64,000 bases of DNA from Bacteroidetes bacterium UBA7662 (GTDB taxonomy: Bacteria > Bacteroidota > Bacteroidia > UBA7662): the NCBI GenBank assembly GCA_002483345.1, contig DLHS01000003.1, forward strand, positions 1,156 through 65,155. The letters are read 5' to 3'. The position numbers and the translations under genes are program-made. Below the pieces are notes generated by a model, which was not told the DNA's origin, did not search any database, and saw only the letters and a list, made by a program, of their open reading frames with translations. Shown piece after piece: positions 9,750-19,044 of the stretch. How positions within the stretch are numbered: the stretch's first letter is position 1; every line of letters begins with the position of its first letter.

Positions 9750-10904
9750 TCAGTTATTCAGTTTTGCTTTTGTATTTGCAACAAGACCGGCAAAGTAAGT
9801 CATTCTATCCGGAAATTTCAACATCAATTTCTGATAGATTCTCAGTGCCTTTTTATAATCCTTCTGGCTTTCATAGATTCCTGCCAGGGTTTCAGAAGCC
9901 GGCAACTCTTCGTCGGAGATACTTTCATAGGCCAAACGACGTATTTCTGCTTCTATTTCTTTATCTCGGCCTACCTCTGTATCATGGTTGATGATGGCTT
10001 TCAAATCATTTCTAAGCTCTTCCATGGTTGCTGGTTCTGCCTGTAACAGATCCCCTGACATATGCTCCAGATAAAGTTCCTCCAAAACATCGTCTGGCTG
10101 CTCCCGCAAGGGCTTACCGGCATAAAAACGGAACCAGCTTAGCCTGTCATGCGCCGTTTGCAGAAATGTATCCGTGTCGGCCGGCGATGTTACCACCTCT
10201 GTCTCAGAAACAACCTTTTCCCCGACAATCTCAGGTTGGATTTCCCCAAGGCGATCTTCCCCGGCGCCGGTAGCCTGATCTGACTCCGGTAACATATTTG
10301 CTGCAGACCCGGCTTCAGCCAACCCGGATATTACCCCGGTTTCAGGCTCATTTCCCGCCGCAGCTGCGCCTATATCTTCAGTTTCCATCTCCTCCACCTC
10401 AGGAGCCTCCGAGGGTAGACGGAGGGGTTCGAATCCCGGCTTTTCGGGGAGGATGGCAGATTCCTTCGCGGGATTGTTTTCCGGTTCCCAAAAAGTCTCC
10501 GCTGTCATTTCAGATTCAGCCGGTGTTTCTTCCGCCAGGGTTTCCGGCTCGGAAAGGGAATTCTGCCCTTGGTTAAAGCTGAAATTAACCCCTGTTGCTT
10601 CCCCGGTATCCCTGGTAGCAGCTGTCTCTGGTTGTTCATCCGGATGGGTTGACAGGGTAAGCAATTGCTGCAGCTCTTCATGCAAAGCGAGGGTCAGGTG
10701 TTGCTGATCCGGTGCATAAACGGCCGTTTTTTGCAACTGCCTGTTGAAACGGCTGCTATTCTGGCTTTTGTACTTTAAGGTGAGCAGCCATTGTGCTGTC
10801 GTAAAGTAAGGGTATTCCTTAACCAGTTCTTCCAGATCCTGGGTTTCATCTTCACGCAGCAATTCGGGCTGACGGGTAAAGGCAAGCAGTCGGTCTATCT
10901 TCAT
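9750..10904 (-). CDS. TPR-like protein of the lptE-secG operon
   Basis: 384 residues with no signal peptide. The N-terminal 80 residues are helical (MKIDRLLAFTRQPELL, then EYPYFTTAQWLL), the middle (about 90-270) is an acidic Glu/Pro-rich low-complexity region, and the end (about 305-384) holds a TPR-like pair with SETLAGIYESQKDYKKALRIYQKL. The start codon overlaps the lptE stop (shared bases at 10904), pointing to translational coupling. A protein of this type is commonly found between lptE and secG in Bacteroidota, but I know of no defined function; a scaffold role in envelope biogenesis is only a guess from its neighbours. Confidence 0.8.
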   Translation of the reverse strand: MKIDRLLAFTRQPELLREDETQDLEELVKEYPYFTTAQWLLTLKYKSQNSSRFNRQLQKTAVYAPDQQHLTLALHEELQQLLTLSTHPDEQPETAATRDTGEATGVNFSFNQGQNSLSEPETLAEETPAESEMTAETFWEPENNPAKESAILPEKPGFEPLRLPSEAPEVEEMETEDIGAAAAGNEPETGVISGLAEAGSAANMLPESDQATGAGEDRLGEIQPEIVGEKVVSETEVVTSPADTDTFLQTAHDRLSWFRFYAGKPLREQPDDVLEELYLEHMSGDLLQAEPATMEELRNDLKAIINHDTEVGRDKEIEAEIRRLAYESISDEELPASETLAGIYESQKDYKKALRIYQKLMLKFPDRMTYFAGLVANTKAKLNN

Positions 10905-11413
10905 TACCAGTTCACAAATGCTTTGTTGAAAATATCGTCAACCAGTTGGGTTACAATCTCCTGAATCAGCTGGTCTTCCACAGTGCTTAAGTCCGCGTTG
11001 GCAGGAAAATCGGCATAACGCCTGAAAACTGTCTCAAAATCCTGCTTGGGGTCTATTTTATTGGCATAAATCACTTTAACCCCTATAGTCAGGCGGTTGA
11101 TGGTGGTTTGTTCAGCCCCGGAAACAGCTGCAGGTGCAACATTGTACTCTTGTATGTTTCCTTCAAAAATGAGATCTCCTTCTGAATCGATAAGCTGCAA
11201 ACCTGTTTCTGCCAGAAACTTGCTGCGTACCCGGTCGCTTAAAACCTGTGCCAGGGTGGGCGCTACGACCGGAGCAGTATTCTCAAACTGGATGATGGTC
11301 ATTGTTTTTGCTTCAGGCGGAATGGAGGCGCCACTGAACGAATAAATACCACATCCCTGTACTGCAGGTAATAATAGCAACAGCAGTAAACCAGTTTTAT
11401 ACTTCGATGTCAT
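10904..11413 (-). CDS. lptE: LPS-assembly lipoprotein LptE
   Basis: About 169 residues from the chosen ATG at 11413; an upstream in-frame start at 11446 would place extra residues before the signal peptide and overlap the previous gene more. The sequence opens with a charged n-region, a Leu-rich core and a lipobox ending VQGC, so it is a lipoprotein. The mature part (GIYSFSGASIPPEAKTMTI, then FENTAPVVAPTLAQVLSDRVR) fits the Bacteroidota LptE family, which plugs the LptD barrel and helps place LPS in the outer leaflet. It overlaps the sigma-54 activator by 17 bp and the TPR gene by one base. Confidence 0.88.
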   Translation of the reverse strand: MTSKYKTGLLLLLLLPAVQGCGIYSFSGASIPPEAKTMTIIQFENTAPVVAPTLAQVLSDRVRSKFLAETGLQLIDSEGDLIFEGNIQEYNVAPAAVSGAEQTTINRLTIGVKVIYANKIDPKQDFETVFRRYADFPANADLSTVEDQLIQEIVTQLVDDIFNKAFVNW

Positions 11414-12650
11414 ATTCCTTGATCTTGCGGTACAAAGTACGTTCACTGATTCCTAACTCAACGGCAGCATTTTTACGCCGGCCCTGGTGCTTTTTCAAGG
11501 CACGCAATATCATGCGTTTCTCTACTTCCTCCAGCGATAAATTTTCTTCAATATCCTCCACATCATCGCGGTGATCAAACTTACTCCGAACCTCCGTATA
11601 ACCATTGGCACCCCCCATGATATTAGTGGGTACTGCCGGCTGAGAACGGGATTCTTCTGAAGGGGGGCTATGCATCAGTTGCTCCAGATAAACCTGATCT
11701 GCAGGTGAAAAATGGAGGTCATCCTGCGACTGTACCATGTGGCTGACTACCTTCTTCAGTTCATTCAGGTCTCTTTTCATATCGAAAAGTACCTTGTAAA
11801 GTATTTCCCTTTCGTTCAGATCCTCGGTACTGCCGTTCTGCGTGACCATTGGCAAGCCGCTGTTTCTGTTCAGTAAGGGCAGGTATTTAAGCGCTTCCTC
11901 TCCTTCAACCAAACGATAAGGTGCCAATACGGAAATTTGCTCTGCAACATTTTTCAGTTGCCGGATATTACCCGGCCAGGGGTAATTACGCAGATAATTG
12001 ATCGCTACCTCATCCAGCTGGATTGGTTGACTGGCGTACTTCTCGGCAAAATCAATCGAAAATTTGCGAAAAAGCAGCGGAATATCCTCCGGCCTTTCCC
12101 GCAGCGGGGGTATGTGAATAGATACCGTATTCATCCGGTAATACAAATCTTCACGGAATTTGTTCTTCCCGATTTGTTCAGCCAGATCCACATTGGAAGC
12201 GGCGATAACCCGAACATCGGTTTTCTGAACCTTGGAAGATCCTACTTTGATAAATTCTCCGGTTTCCAAAACCCGTAACAACCGCGCCTGCGTACCTAAA
12301 GGCATTTCCGCAACTTCATCCAGAAAGATGGTGCCTCCGTTTACAGTCTCAAAATAACCCTGACGAGCCTCGAAAGCACCTGTAAAAGAGCCCTTTTCAT
12401 GTCCGAAAAGCTCTGAATCGATGGTGCCTTCCGGAATGGCACCGCAGTTCACAGCTATAAACTTGCCATGTTTGCGGTTGCTGAGCTGATGTAAAATCTT
12501 TGAAAAAACCTCTTTCCCTACCCCGCTTTCACCACTTATAAGTACCGAAACATCTGTTGCAGCAACTTGCACGGCTATTTTGAGGGCATGATTCAGCGAA
12601 GGGCTGTTGCCTATGATGCCAAAACGCTGCTTTACACTTTGCAAATCCAT
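11397..12650 (-). CDS. Sigma-54-dependent transcriptional activator without receiver domain
   Basis: 417 residues. The AAA+ domain occupies the N-terminal part: Walker A GESGVGKE, the sigma-54 contact loop GAFTGA, and Walker B GTIFLDEVAEMP. A C-terminal Fis-type helix-turn-helix (RRKNAAVELGISERTLYRKIKEY) binds DNA. There is no N-terminal receiver or other sensory domain; the AAA+ motifs begin almost at once, so activity may be set by expression level or by the linker (about 265-350). Proteins of this kind activate RNA polymerase holding RpoN. It sits 3 bp after the methyltransferase and overlaps lptE, a gene order widely kept in Bacteroidota; its targets cannot be read from this window. Confidence 0.92.
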   Translation of the reverse strand: MDLQSVKQRFGIIGNSPSLNHALKIAVQVAATDVSVLISGESGVGKEVFSKILHQLSNRKHGKFIAVNCGAIPEGTIDSELFGHEKGSFTGAFEARQGYFETVNGGTIFLDEVAEMPLGTQARLLRVLETGEFIKVGSSKVQKTDVRVIAASNVDLAEQIGKNKFREDLYYRMNTVSIHIPPLRERPEDIPLLFRKFSIDFAEKYASQPIQLDEVAINYLRNYPWPGNIRQLKNVAEQISVLAPYRLVEGEEALKYLPLLNRNSGLPMVTQNGSTEDLNEREILYKVLFDMKRDLNELKKVVSHMVQSQDDLHFSPADQVYLEQLMHSPPSEESRSQPAVPTNIMGGANGYTEVRSKFDHRDDVEDIEENLSLEEVEKRMILRALKKHQGRRKNAAVELGISERTLYRKIKEYDIEV

Positions 12651-12653
12651 GAC

Positions 12654-13427
12654 CTAAACTTTGGGTTCAGAAAGTTCAATCACCGACATCCAGGCATAAC
12701 GTCTGAGTATCGGAAAAACACGGAAAAGGAAGGCATCAACCCTATCCAGTAACGCCAGAACGGGCTTAAAGAGAGGCGTATGGCGGAACATGACCGCAGC
12801 AATGGAAAGCATGTGGTAGTAACGCACTTTCACCTGACCAAAGTACCGTCGGGCGAGTCGTATGTCTGCAATCTTCAGGGGGTGTTCATCTTCCGTCCGG
12901 AGTTTGGGGGTAAGCCACCTGTAAAGGTTGATGATGGGATTATGTCCCAGAGGCTCAATAAAAACTGCTTTCCCGCCAGGTTTCAGACAGCGGACAATCT
13001 CCTGATAGGCTTTGTGAAGTTCCAGGTGATGGATGATGGCCGACCCGATGATACGGTCGAAATACCGGTCGGGGAATTCGAGGGCCTCTGCATTCATGAC
13101 CTTAAATTCTGGCTGAACCCCTAATCTGACAGCCTCCTCTGCAGCGAGTTTAATAGCTACATCGCTGATGTCGATACCGGTTATGCGGGCACCCATGCCA
13201 GCCAGGGCAAAGGCCTGACTTCCGGGGCCACAGCCATATTCAAGCATCCGTTTGCCCTCACAAGTGTCGGCAATGGCCTGGTGATAATGTGCCCGGCTTT
13301 GGGCGATGGTTTCGTAATACTTATCAACCGACTTGCGCAAATCCTCCGCAAAAGCCTTGTTATGGTATTCCTTCTCACGTTCAAGTCGTGCCGCTGTTTC
13401 CAGATCGGGACTGATAGGCTGACTCAT
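12654..13427 (-). CDS. Class I SAM-dependent methyltransferase
   Basis: 257 residues with a Rossmann methyltransferase core: motif I MLEYGCGPGSQAFALA (about 61-76), GIDIS as the acidic strand 2, and a post-I region FPDRYFDRIIGSAIIHHLE. S-adenosylmethionine binding is clear; the methyl acceptor is unknown. The C-terminal 80 residues are basic and partly hydrophobic (RYYHMLSIAAVMF), which would suit a membrane-associated or lipid-like substrate, but this is inference. Its start overlaps the miaB stop by 4 bp, and 3 bp separate it from the sigma-54 activator. Confidence 0.85.
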   Translation of the reverse strand: MSQPISPDLETAARLEREKEYHNKAFAEDLRKSVDKYYETIAQSRAHYHQAIADTCEGKRMLEYGCGPGSQAFALAGMGARITGIDISDVAIKLAAEEAVRLGVQPEFKVMNAEALEFPDRYFDRIIGSAIIHHLELHKAYQEIVRCLKPGGKAVFIEPLGHNPIINLYRWLTPKLRTEDEHPLKIADIRLARRYFGQVKVRYYHMLSIAAVMFRHTPLFKPVLALLDRVDAFLFRVFPILRRYAWMSVIELSEPKV

Positions 13428-14854
13428 GCTTCTTTCACAATTTCACCCAGTAAGGTAGCCTGGGTACAGCTTACTACCTTTACATATACGTAATCACCCC
13501 GCTGTACCCCTTGTCTCGGGAACACCATCATTTTGTTCTGGCTGTTCCGTCCACAATAAAAATCTTCTGATTTGCGGGAAGGGCCTTCAACCAGTACTTT
13601 AAAGGTTTTACCCAGATCTGCTTCATTGCTCAGCAAACTTTGCTGGTTCTGTAGTTGTATGATTTCCTGTAAGCGGCGGCTTTTTACTTCTTCCGGAATA
13701 TCATCTACGAACTTGCGGGCAGCGAGTGTTCCCGGACGTTCTGAATATTTGAACATAAAGGCGAAGGTGTATTTCCCGAAGGCTATCATGCTCAGGGTGT
13801 CCTGATGCTGTTGTTCCGTTTCTCCACAGAAACCGGCAATGATGTCGGTTGTAATGGAACAATCAGGCAAAATACGCCGGATGGCCTCCACCCTGCCTAT
13901 GTACCAGTCGCGGTCGTAGGTGCGGTTCATACGTTCAAGGACAACGCTGTTGCCTGACTGTACCGGCAGGTGAATGTTTTTGCAGATATTATCGTAGGCT
14001 GCCATGGTATGCAACACTTCGTCAGTGATGTCTTTCGGATGGGAGGTGGAAAAACGAACCCTTAATTGAGGATCAATTTGTGCTACGAGTTCCAGCAAAC
14101 GGGCAAAATTCACTTTTTCGCTGCCGTCTTCAGATGTCCAGTGGAATGAATCCACATTCTGCCCGAGCAGGGTGACTTCCTTGTAGTCGTTTTCAAAAAG
14201 CTGGCGACATTCCTGCACTATGGTATGAGGGTCTCTGCTTCTTTCTCTGCCCCTGGTAAATGGCACCACACAGAAAGAGCACATATTGTCACAGCCCCGC
14301 ATGATGGTTACAAACGCCAGCACACCATTTCCACCCAGGCGAACCGGGGTGATGTCGGCATAGGTTTCTTCCCTGCTAAGCAATACGTTGACGGCTTTGG
14401 AACCGCTGTCGACTTGTTCCAGAAGGTTGGGGAGATCCTTGTAAGCATCAGGCCCTACTACCAGATCGACCAGTTTTTCCTGTTCGAGCAGTTTGGATTT
14501 CAGGCGCTCTGCCATGCAGCCCAATACGCCTACTACCAGCTCGGGTTTATTTTTTTTATGCTGACGGAAAACCTGCAACCTGCCGCGGACTTTCTGCTCC
14601 GCGTTATCACGGATAGAACAAGTATTGATAAATACCACATCCGCTTCTTCCAGCGCCGCTGTGGGTACATAACCATTTTCCGACATGATGGAGGCTACAA
14701 TCTCGCTGTCAGAGAAATTCATCTGACAGCCATAGCTCTCCAGGTACATTTTCTTCAGGCCGGGTGCTGCGGGAATGTCCAGCACAAATGCCTCACCCTG
14801 CCGGCCTTCATCCTGCACTTTTTCGAACACATTGCCTGAAAAAGGATTCGCCAT
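13424..14854 (-). CDS. miaB: tRNA-2-methylthio-N6-dimethylallyladenosine synthase MiaB
   Basis: About 476 residues from ATG 14854, chosen because a TAnnTTTG promoter box lies 18 bp upstream and would be inside the longer reading frame that starts at 14902. The UPF0004 domain has the three cluster cysteines (ESYGCQMNFSDSE, NTCSIRD, LGCMAERL). The radical SAM core has CDNMCSFC in the context MRGCDNMCSFCVVPFTRGRE, and a TRAM-like RNA-binding domain ends the protein. MiaB adds the 2-methylthio group to i6A37 in tRNAs reading UNN codons using two [4Fe-4S] clusters. It is the first gene of the operon running to secG. Confidence 0.95.
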   Translation of the reverse strand: MANPFSGNVFEKVQDEGRQGEAFVLDIPAAPGLKKMYLESYGCQMNFSDSEIVASIMSENGYVPTAALEEADVVFINTCSIRDNAEQKVRGRLQVFRQHKKNKPELVVGVLGCMAERLKSKLLEQEKLVDLVVGPDAYKDLPNLLEQVDSGSKAVNVLLSREETYADITPVRLGGNGVLAFVTIMRGCDNMCSFCVVPFTRGRERSRDPHTIVQECRQLFENDYKEVTLLGQNVDSFHWTSEDGSEKVNFARLLELVAQIDPQLRVRFSTSHPKDITDEVLHTMAAYDNICKNIHLPVQSGNSVVLERMNRTYDRDWYIGRVEAIRRILPDCSITTDIIAGFCGETEQQHQDTLSMIAFGKYTFAFMFKYSERPGTLAARKFVDDIPEEVKSRRLQEIIQLQNQQSLLSNEADLGKTFKVLVEGPSRKSEDFYCGRNSQNKMMVFPRQGVQRGDYVYVKVVSCTQATLLGEIVKEA

Positions 14855-14872
14855 CTTGTTTTTTAATTTGTG

Positions 14873-14880
14873 CAAAAATA
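14873..14880 (-). promoter_or_regulatory. -7 box TATTTTTG upstream of miaB
   Basis: On the minus strand TATTTTTG fits the Bacteroidota -7 consensus TAnnTTTG and sits 18 bp before the miaB ATG at 14854. No convincing -33 element is seen. Confidence 0.6.
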
Positions 14881-15008
14881 CGAAAAAAGCACCATCAACC
14901 ATGACAGTTTGTCAGCCCTGTCAGTTAATCCTGAAAATTATCTTTACTTAACTGCGCATAACAGAAAGACAATCTTTAAATTAGAGTTTAAATCCAAAAT
15001 CAAACTGC

Positions 15009-17003
15009 ATGAAAAAAATACTACTTATGGCTTGTTTGCTGGTAGGAGCCTCTTTGGCTGCCACAGCACAAACGGGTTACTACATGGTCCCACACCTTTA
15101 CGGACCGGGCAACCCTGGTGGATATAACACAGACGATGAATACCCCAGTGGTGGTGGTATGGTCGCAGGCTGGAGCACTCTTGCTGGTGGTACTGCCACT
15201 ACACCGAGCTGGTCGGGTGTTCAGAATTTGCCATTTTTATTTGAATTTAATGGAACTGCTGTCTTTCAATTCAAAGTGAGCACAGCCGGAGTTCTTACCT
15301 TCGATGTTGCTTCTACTGTAAATCCTGCTTACGGTAATGTTACTTTGCCTAGTGCCAACATTCCGGATCAGTCTATCGTAGTACTTGGTTCAGATGCATC
15401 AGGTGCCAACGACTTTGTAGTGACCAAAACATTCGGTCCTGCCGGTCATCAGCAAATGTGGATTCAGTTCAATTCTTACACTGTAATCGGCCAGCCTACT
15501 TGTTGGTCGTACTGGGCCATTGTGCTTGAAGAAGGTTCCAATAACATTTACATCGTTGACCAACGTTATGCATGTGCTACTACTACCTCTTTTTCAGTAG
15601 GTGTACAAATTGACGGTTCTACAGCAGTTGCTCCAAGTGCATTGGTTAATGCTTTGGGTGGTACAGATGCCGGTGCTGCTTCCAATAACTATTATGCATT
15701 CCTTCCGGGCACCCGTCCGGCACTGGGCCTGAAAATGGCTACCATTGATCTTCAGGGATTTGCTTATATCAATGCCAGTACTACCCTTTCCGGTCGTGTG
15801 GTCAATACCGGTACCACTGCTATCACCTCAGCAACCATCAACTATAAAGTTGGTACTGCCGCTACTGTTTCCAGCAATCTGACAGGTCTCAACCTTGCGT
15901 CGAATGCCATGGCACCTGTTACCCATCCAACAGCATGGACTGCTACCTCAGCGGGTACTTTTAATGTCAAAATGTGGTTGTCTAACATCAACGGTGGTGG
16001 CACCAACTCTGACACCGTGAGCAAAGATGTGGCGGTTATTTCTTCGGTAATCAGCAATCTGGCTGTTTTCGAACACTTCACCAATGCCTCTTGTGCCCCT
16101 TGTGCTGCACAGAACCCGGCTTTCACAGCCATGCTGAACAACAACAAGACCAAAGCAACCAGCATCAAACACCACGTTAGCTGGCCGGGTGTTGACCCCA
16201 TGTATTCTGCCAATACCACCGATCCAACAGCACGTGTTACTTACTACGGTGTAGGCGGTGTTCCTGAAGTTCACATCGGAACCGTATCGACCGGCCCTAC
16301 CGGCGTTACCCAAAACATGATCGACCAGCAGTACAACAACCTGCTCGATGCGTGGAATTACACCCTGGAAACCTCTATCACCGGTCAAAACCTGGCGATT
16401 ACAGGTAATGTGGTTGCTAACCGTACCCTCACACAAACCGACCATGTACTGCATGTTGCCGTTGTAGAAGACCCTATTAACTATGCAACTGCCCCCGGTA
16501 CCAATGGTGAAAAAGATTTTGAATCTGTTCTGCGTAAACTGTTGCCTTCAGCAGCAGGTACTACCCTCGGTGCCGGTGCCACCGCTACTCCGGTAACCCT
16601 GAACTATACCTTGCCTGCCAACTTCAACAAAGACAGAATATTCGTCGTTGTATTTGTACAGTCAGCCGGTTCTAAAATTGTATACAAAGGAGCTAAAATC
16701 AAAGCTGGTGCATCCCTTGCAACCACTACTCAGGTACTGGATGCCAACCGCAACAGCAGCAGTGTTTATCCTAATCCGGTTGCTGACATGGCACAACTCA
16801 ACATTGAGTTGAAACAAACTTCAAAAGTACGTATGGAAGTCAAAAACCTCCTCGGACAAACCATGAAGTCTGTTGATCTGGGCACTATGGAAGCCGGCGT
16901 TCATCAGCAAATTGCTGATCTCAACGAGCTTACCGGAGGCATGTATCTGCTCCAGCTGCAAATTGGTAATGAAGTGCATACGCACCGTATCATCAAGCAG
17001 TAA
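15009..17003 (+). CDS. Omp28-like T9SS type A secreted protein
   Basis: 664 residues starting with a clear signal peptide (MKKILLMACLLVGASLAATAQ). The N-terminal half is beta-rich and undefined. At about residues 345-450 lies FEHFTNASCAPCAAQNPAF, a thioredoxin-like CxxC segment, followed by GVGGVPEVHIGT; this resembles the Omp28 / thioredoxin-fold family of Bacteroidota surface proteins. The last 80 residues hold VYPNPVADMAQL, VKNLLGQTM and GGMYLLQLQ, the type A (Por_Secre_tail) signal for T9SS export. Redox activity through the CAPC cysteines is possible but not shown. The gene stands alone, divergent from miaB, and is followed by a strong terminator. Confidence 0.88.
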   Translation: MKKILLMACLLVGASLAATAQTGYYMVPHLYGPGNPGGYNTDDEYPSGGGMVAGWSTLAGGTATTPSWSGVQNLPFLFEFNGTAVFQFKVSTAGVLTFDVASTVNPAYGNVTLPSANIPDQSIVVLGSDASGANDFVVTKTFGPAGHQQMWIQFNSYTVIGQPTCWSYWAIVLEEGSNNIYIVDQRYACATTTSFSVGVQIDGSTAVAPSALVNALGGTDAGAASNNYYAFLPGTRPALGLKMATIDLQGFAYINASTTLSGRVVNTGTTAITSATINYKVGTAATVSSNLTGLNLASNAMAPVTHPTAWTATSAGTFNVKMWLSNINGGGTNSDTVSKDVAVISSVISNLAVFEHFTNASCAPCAAQNPAFTAMLNNNKTKATSIKHHVSWPGVDPMYSANTTDPTARVTYYGVGGVPEVHIGTVSTGPTGVTQNMIDQQYNNLLDAWNYTLETSITGQNLAITGNVVANRTLTQTDHVLHVAVVEDPINYATAPGTNGEKDFESVLRKLLPSAAGTTLGAGATATPVTLNYTLPANFNKDRIFVVVFVQSAGSKIVYKGAKIKAGASLATTTQVLDANRNSSSVYPNPVADMAQLNIELKQTSKVRMEVKNLLGQTMKSVDLGTMEAGVHQQIADLNELTGGMYLLQLQIGNEVHTHRIIKQ

Positions 17004-17022
17004 TTTTTAAAGTTTTTCTTCC

Positions 17023-17053
17023 AGCCCGTCTGTTTATGCAGACGGGCTTTTTT
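17023..17053 (+). terminator. Intrinsic terminator after the Omp28-like gene
   Basis: Perfect 10-bp arms AGCCCGTCTG and CAGACGGGCT around a TTTATG loop, followed by a T-rich tract, 20 bp after the stop codon. Confidence 0.92.
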
Positions 17054-17145
17054 GTTTTACGGGTGAGATTTATTGATTCTTTTCTCCAAAAACTTGGTTA
17101 AAAGATGCTTGTTGCTGAACTTAGAAAACTACTAATGCTGTGCTT

Positions 17146-18909
17146 ATGAAAATTGAACGTCTCTTTGATATTCTCCCTTACCAGTTAGACCACCACCCAC
17201 TCAAAGATGCCTTATCAGGCAAGGAAAACGGGAAGTGGGTATCGTATAGTACAGAAGAGGTAATTGCTGAGGCCAATGCCATCAGTCTTGGATTATTGGC
17301 TCTTGGGATAAAACCCGGTGATAAAATTGCCACCATCGCGAATAACCGGCCTGAATGGAATTTCACGGATATAGGCATACTGCAATTGGGCGCCATTCAT
17401 GTTCCTATCTACCCTACCATTACAGATGAAGATTATACCTACATACTCAACCATGCGGAAGTAAAAATCATCTTTATTTCAAGTCAGGAGCTTTTCGACC
17501 GGATTAGCAAAATCGCTGAAAACATTTCCTCCGTCGAGCATATCTTCACCTACAACACTGTAAAAGGGGCCAAACACTGGTCGGAAGTGAAAAAAGCAGG
17601 GGAAAGTGGCCAATTGGCTACCGTCAAAGACCTCATGAAGCAGGTCAAATCGGAAGATCTGGCAACCATCATCTATACTTCCGGTACAACCGGTTTCCCT
17701 AAAGGCGTCATGCTGAGCCACCGCAATGTGGTGAGCAATGTAGCTGCCTCCGAGCCAAGGGTTCCGTGCAGTCCGGGAGAGCGTTCGCTGAGTTTTCTCC
17801 CGCTCTGCCACATTTACGAGCGTATGTTAACCTATCTGATGATGTACCGGTCTATCAGTATTTATTACGCTGAAAGTATGGAAACCATCGGTGACAACCT
17901 CAAAGAGGTAAAGCCGCATGTATTCTCTTCTGTCCCGCGTTTGTTGGAAAAGGTTTACGATAAAATTGTTTCGAAAGGCCATGAACTCACGGGCGTGAAA
18001 AAATCTCTGTTCTTCTGGGCATTAAATCTGGGTTTACGGTATGAACTCAACGGAGCCAATGGCTGGTGGTATGAAGCCCAGTTAAAGCTGGCCAACAAAA
18101 TCATCTTTTCGAAATGGCGGGAGGCGCTGGGAGGTAATGTAAAAGCTATAGTGAGTGGTGCGGCAGCCCTGCAGCCTCGTCTGGCACGGGTCTTCTGGTC
18201 AGCGCAGATTCCGGTTCTGGAAGGTTACGGTCTTACCGAAACTTCGCCTGTTATTTCCGTAAACTACCTGAAAACCATGCAGGTAGAATTCGGTTCAGTG
18301 GGACCTATTCTGGACGGAGTAGCGGTGAAAATCGCGGCCGACGGGGAGATTTTATGCAAAGGCCCCAACGTCATGATGGGTTATTACAAACGTCAGGAGC
18401 TTACCGATGAAGTCATCGACCAGGAGGGCTGGTTCCACACCGGTGACATTGGCATGTTTACCGCCCAGGGAAATCTGAAAATCACCGACCGTAAAAAAGA
18501 AATCTTTAAAACCTCCGGAGGTAAATACATCGCTCCACAGGTGATGGAAAACAAATTCAAAGAATCGCTGCTCATCGAACAACTCATGGTTTGTGGAGAA
18601 GGTAAAAACTTCCCCACCGCCCTGATTACCCCTTCGTGGGATAATCTGAAGTTCTGGTGCGAACACCATGGACTTTCGTATACCACTGATGCGGAAATGT
18701 TGAAGCATCCAAAAGTCATTGAAAAATTCCAGCACGAGGTAGATCACTTCAATGAAGGCTTCGGACAGTGGGAAAAAATAAAAAAATTCGCGCTGCTCCC
18801 GGTAACCTGGGCAGTTGATTCTGGTGAACTAACTGCCAAAATGAGCTTAAAACGAAAATACATACTGGATAAATTCAGAGCCGAGTATGAAAAACTCTAT
18901 GCTGAGTAA
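17146..18909 (+). CDS. Long-chain acyl-CoA synthetase (AMP-forming)
   Basis: About 587 residues from the ATG at 17146; a GTG two codons upstream is also in frame. The AMP-binding signature YTSGTTGFPKGVMLSH lies near residues 180-195, with the later motifs GYGLTETSP and GWFHTGDIG, then the hinge TDRKKEIFKTSGGKYIAP. It converts free fatty acids to acyl-CoA with ATP and CoA and belongs to the long-chain FACS type common in Bacteroidota. It precedes the MarR regulator and fadNAE genes on the same strand, so it probably feeds that pathway, but a strong terminator separates it from them, making it a separate transcription unit. Confidence 0.92.
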   Translation: MKIERLFDILPYQLDHHPLKDALSGKENGKWVSYSTEEVIAEANAISLGLLALGIKPGDKIATIANNRPEWNFTDIGILQLGAIHVPIYPTITDEDYTYILNHAEVKIIFISSQELFDRISKIAENISSVEHIFTYNTVKGAKHWSEVKKAGESGQLATVKDLMKQVKSEDLATIIYTSGTTGFPKGVMLSHRNVVSNVAASEPRVPCSPGERSLSFLPLCHIYERMLTYLMMYRSISIYYAESMETIGDNLKEVKPHVFSSVPRLLEKVYDKIVSKGHELTGVKKSLFFWALNLGLRYELNGANGWWYEAQLKLANKIIFSKWREALGGNVKAIVSGAAALQPRLARVFWSAQIPVLEGYGLTETSPVISVNYLKTMQVEFGSVGPILDGVAVKIAADGEILCKGPNVMMGYYKRQELTDEVIDQEGWFHTGDIGMFTAQGNLKITDRKKEIFKTSGGKYIAPQVMENKFKESLLIEQLMVCGEGKNFPTALITPSWDNLKFWCEHHGLSYTTDAEMLKHPKVIEKFQHEVDHFNEGFGQWEKIKKFALLPVTWAVDSGELTAKMSLKRKYILDKFRAEYEKLYAE

Positions 18910-18953
18910 ACATCAGCGTAAATCATATCCAACCTGATAATCCGCTTTCAGTA

Positions 18954-18985
18954 AGGCGCCCTTCACAGGGGCGCTTTTTTTTTTG
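18954..18985 (+). terminator. Intrinsic terminator after the acyl-CoA synthetase gene
   Basis: GCGCCC pairs with GGGCGC around a short TTCACAG loop, followed by ten T. It separates this gene from the MarR-fad operon. Confidence 0.88.
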
Positions 18986-19002
18986 CGGGGACAAAACTTT
19001 AC

Positions 19003-19019
19003 TTGCATATAATATGCAA
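19003..19019. promoter_or_regulatory. Palindromic operator, likely for the MarR-family regulator
   Basis: TTGCATATAATATGCAA is a perfect palindrome (8-bp arms, one central base). A related half, GCATATTATATT, follows at 19020-19031. The position, 26 bp before the MarR start codon, suits autoregulation and control of the whole fad operon. MarR proteins typically bind AT-rich palindromes of this size; the assignment to this regulator is inference. Confidence 0.75.
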
Positions 19020-19044
19020 GCATATTATATTTAGGCATACTACT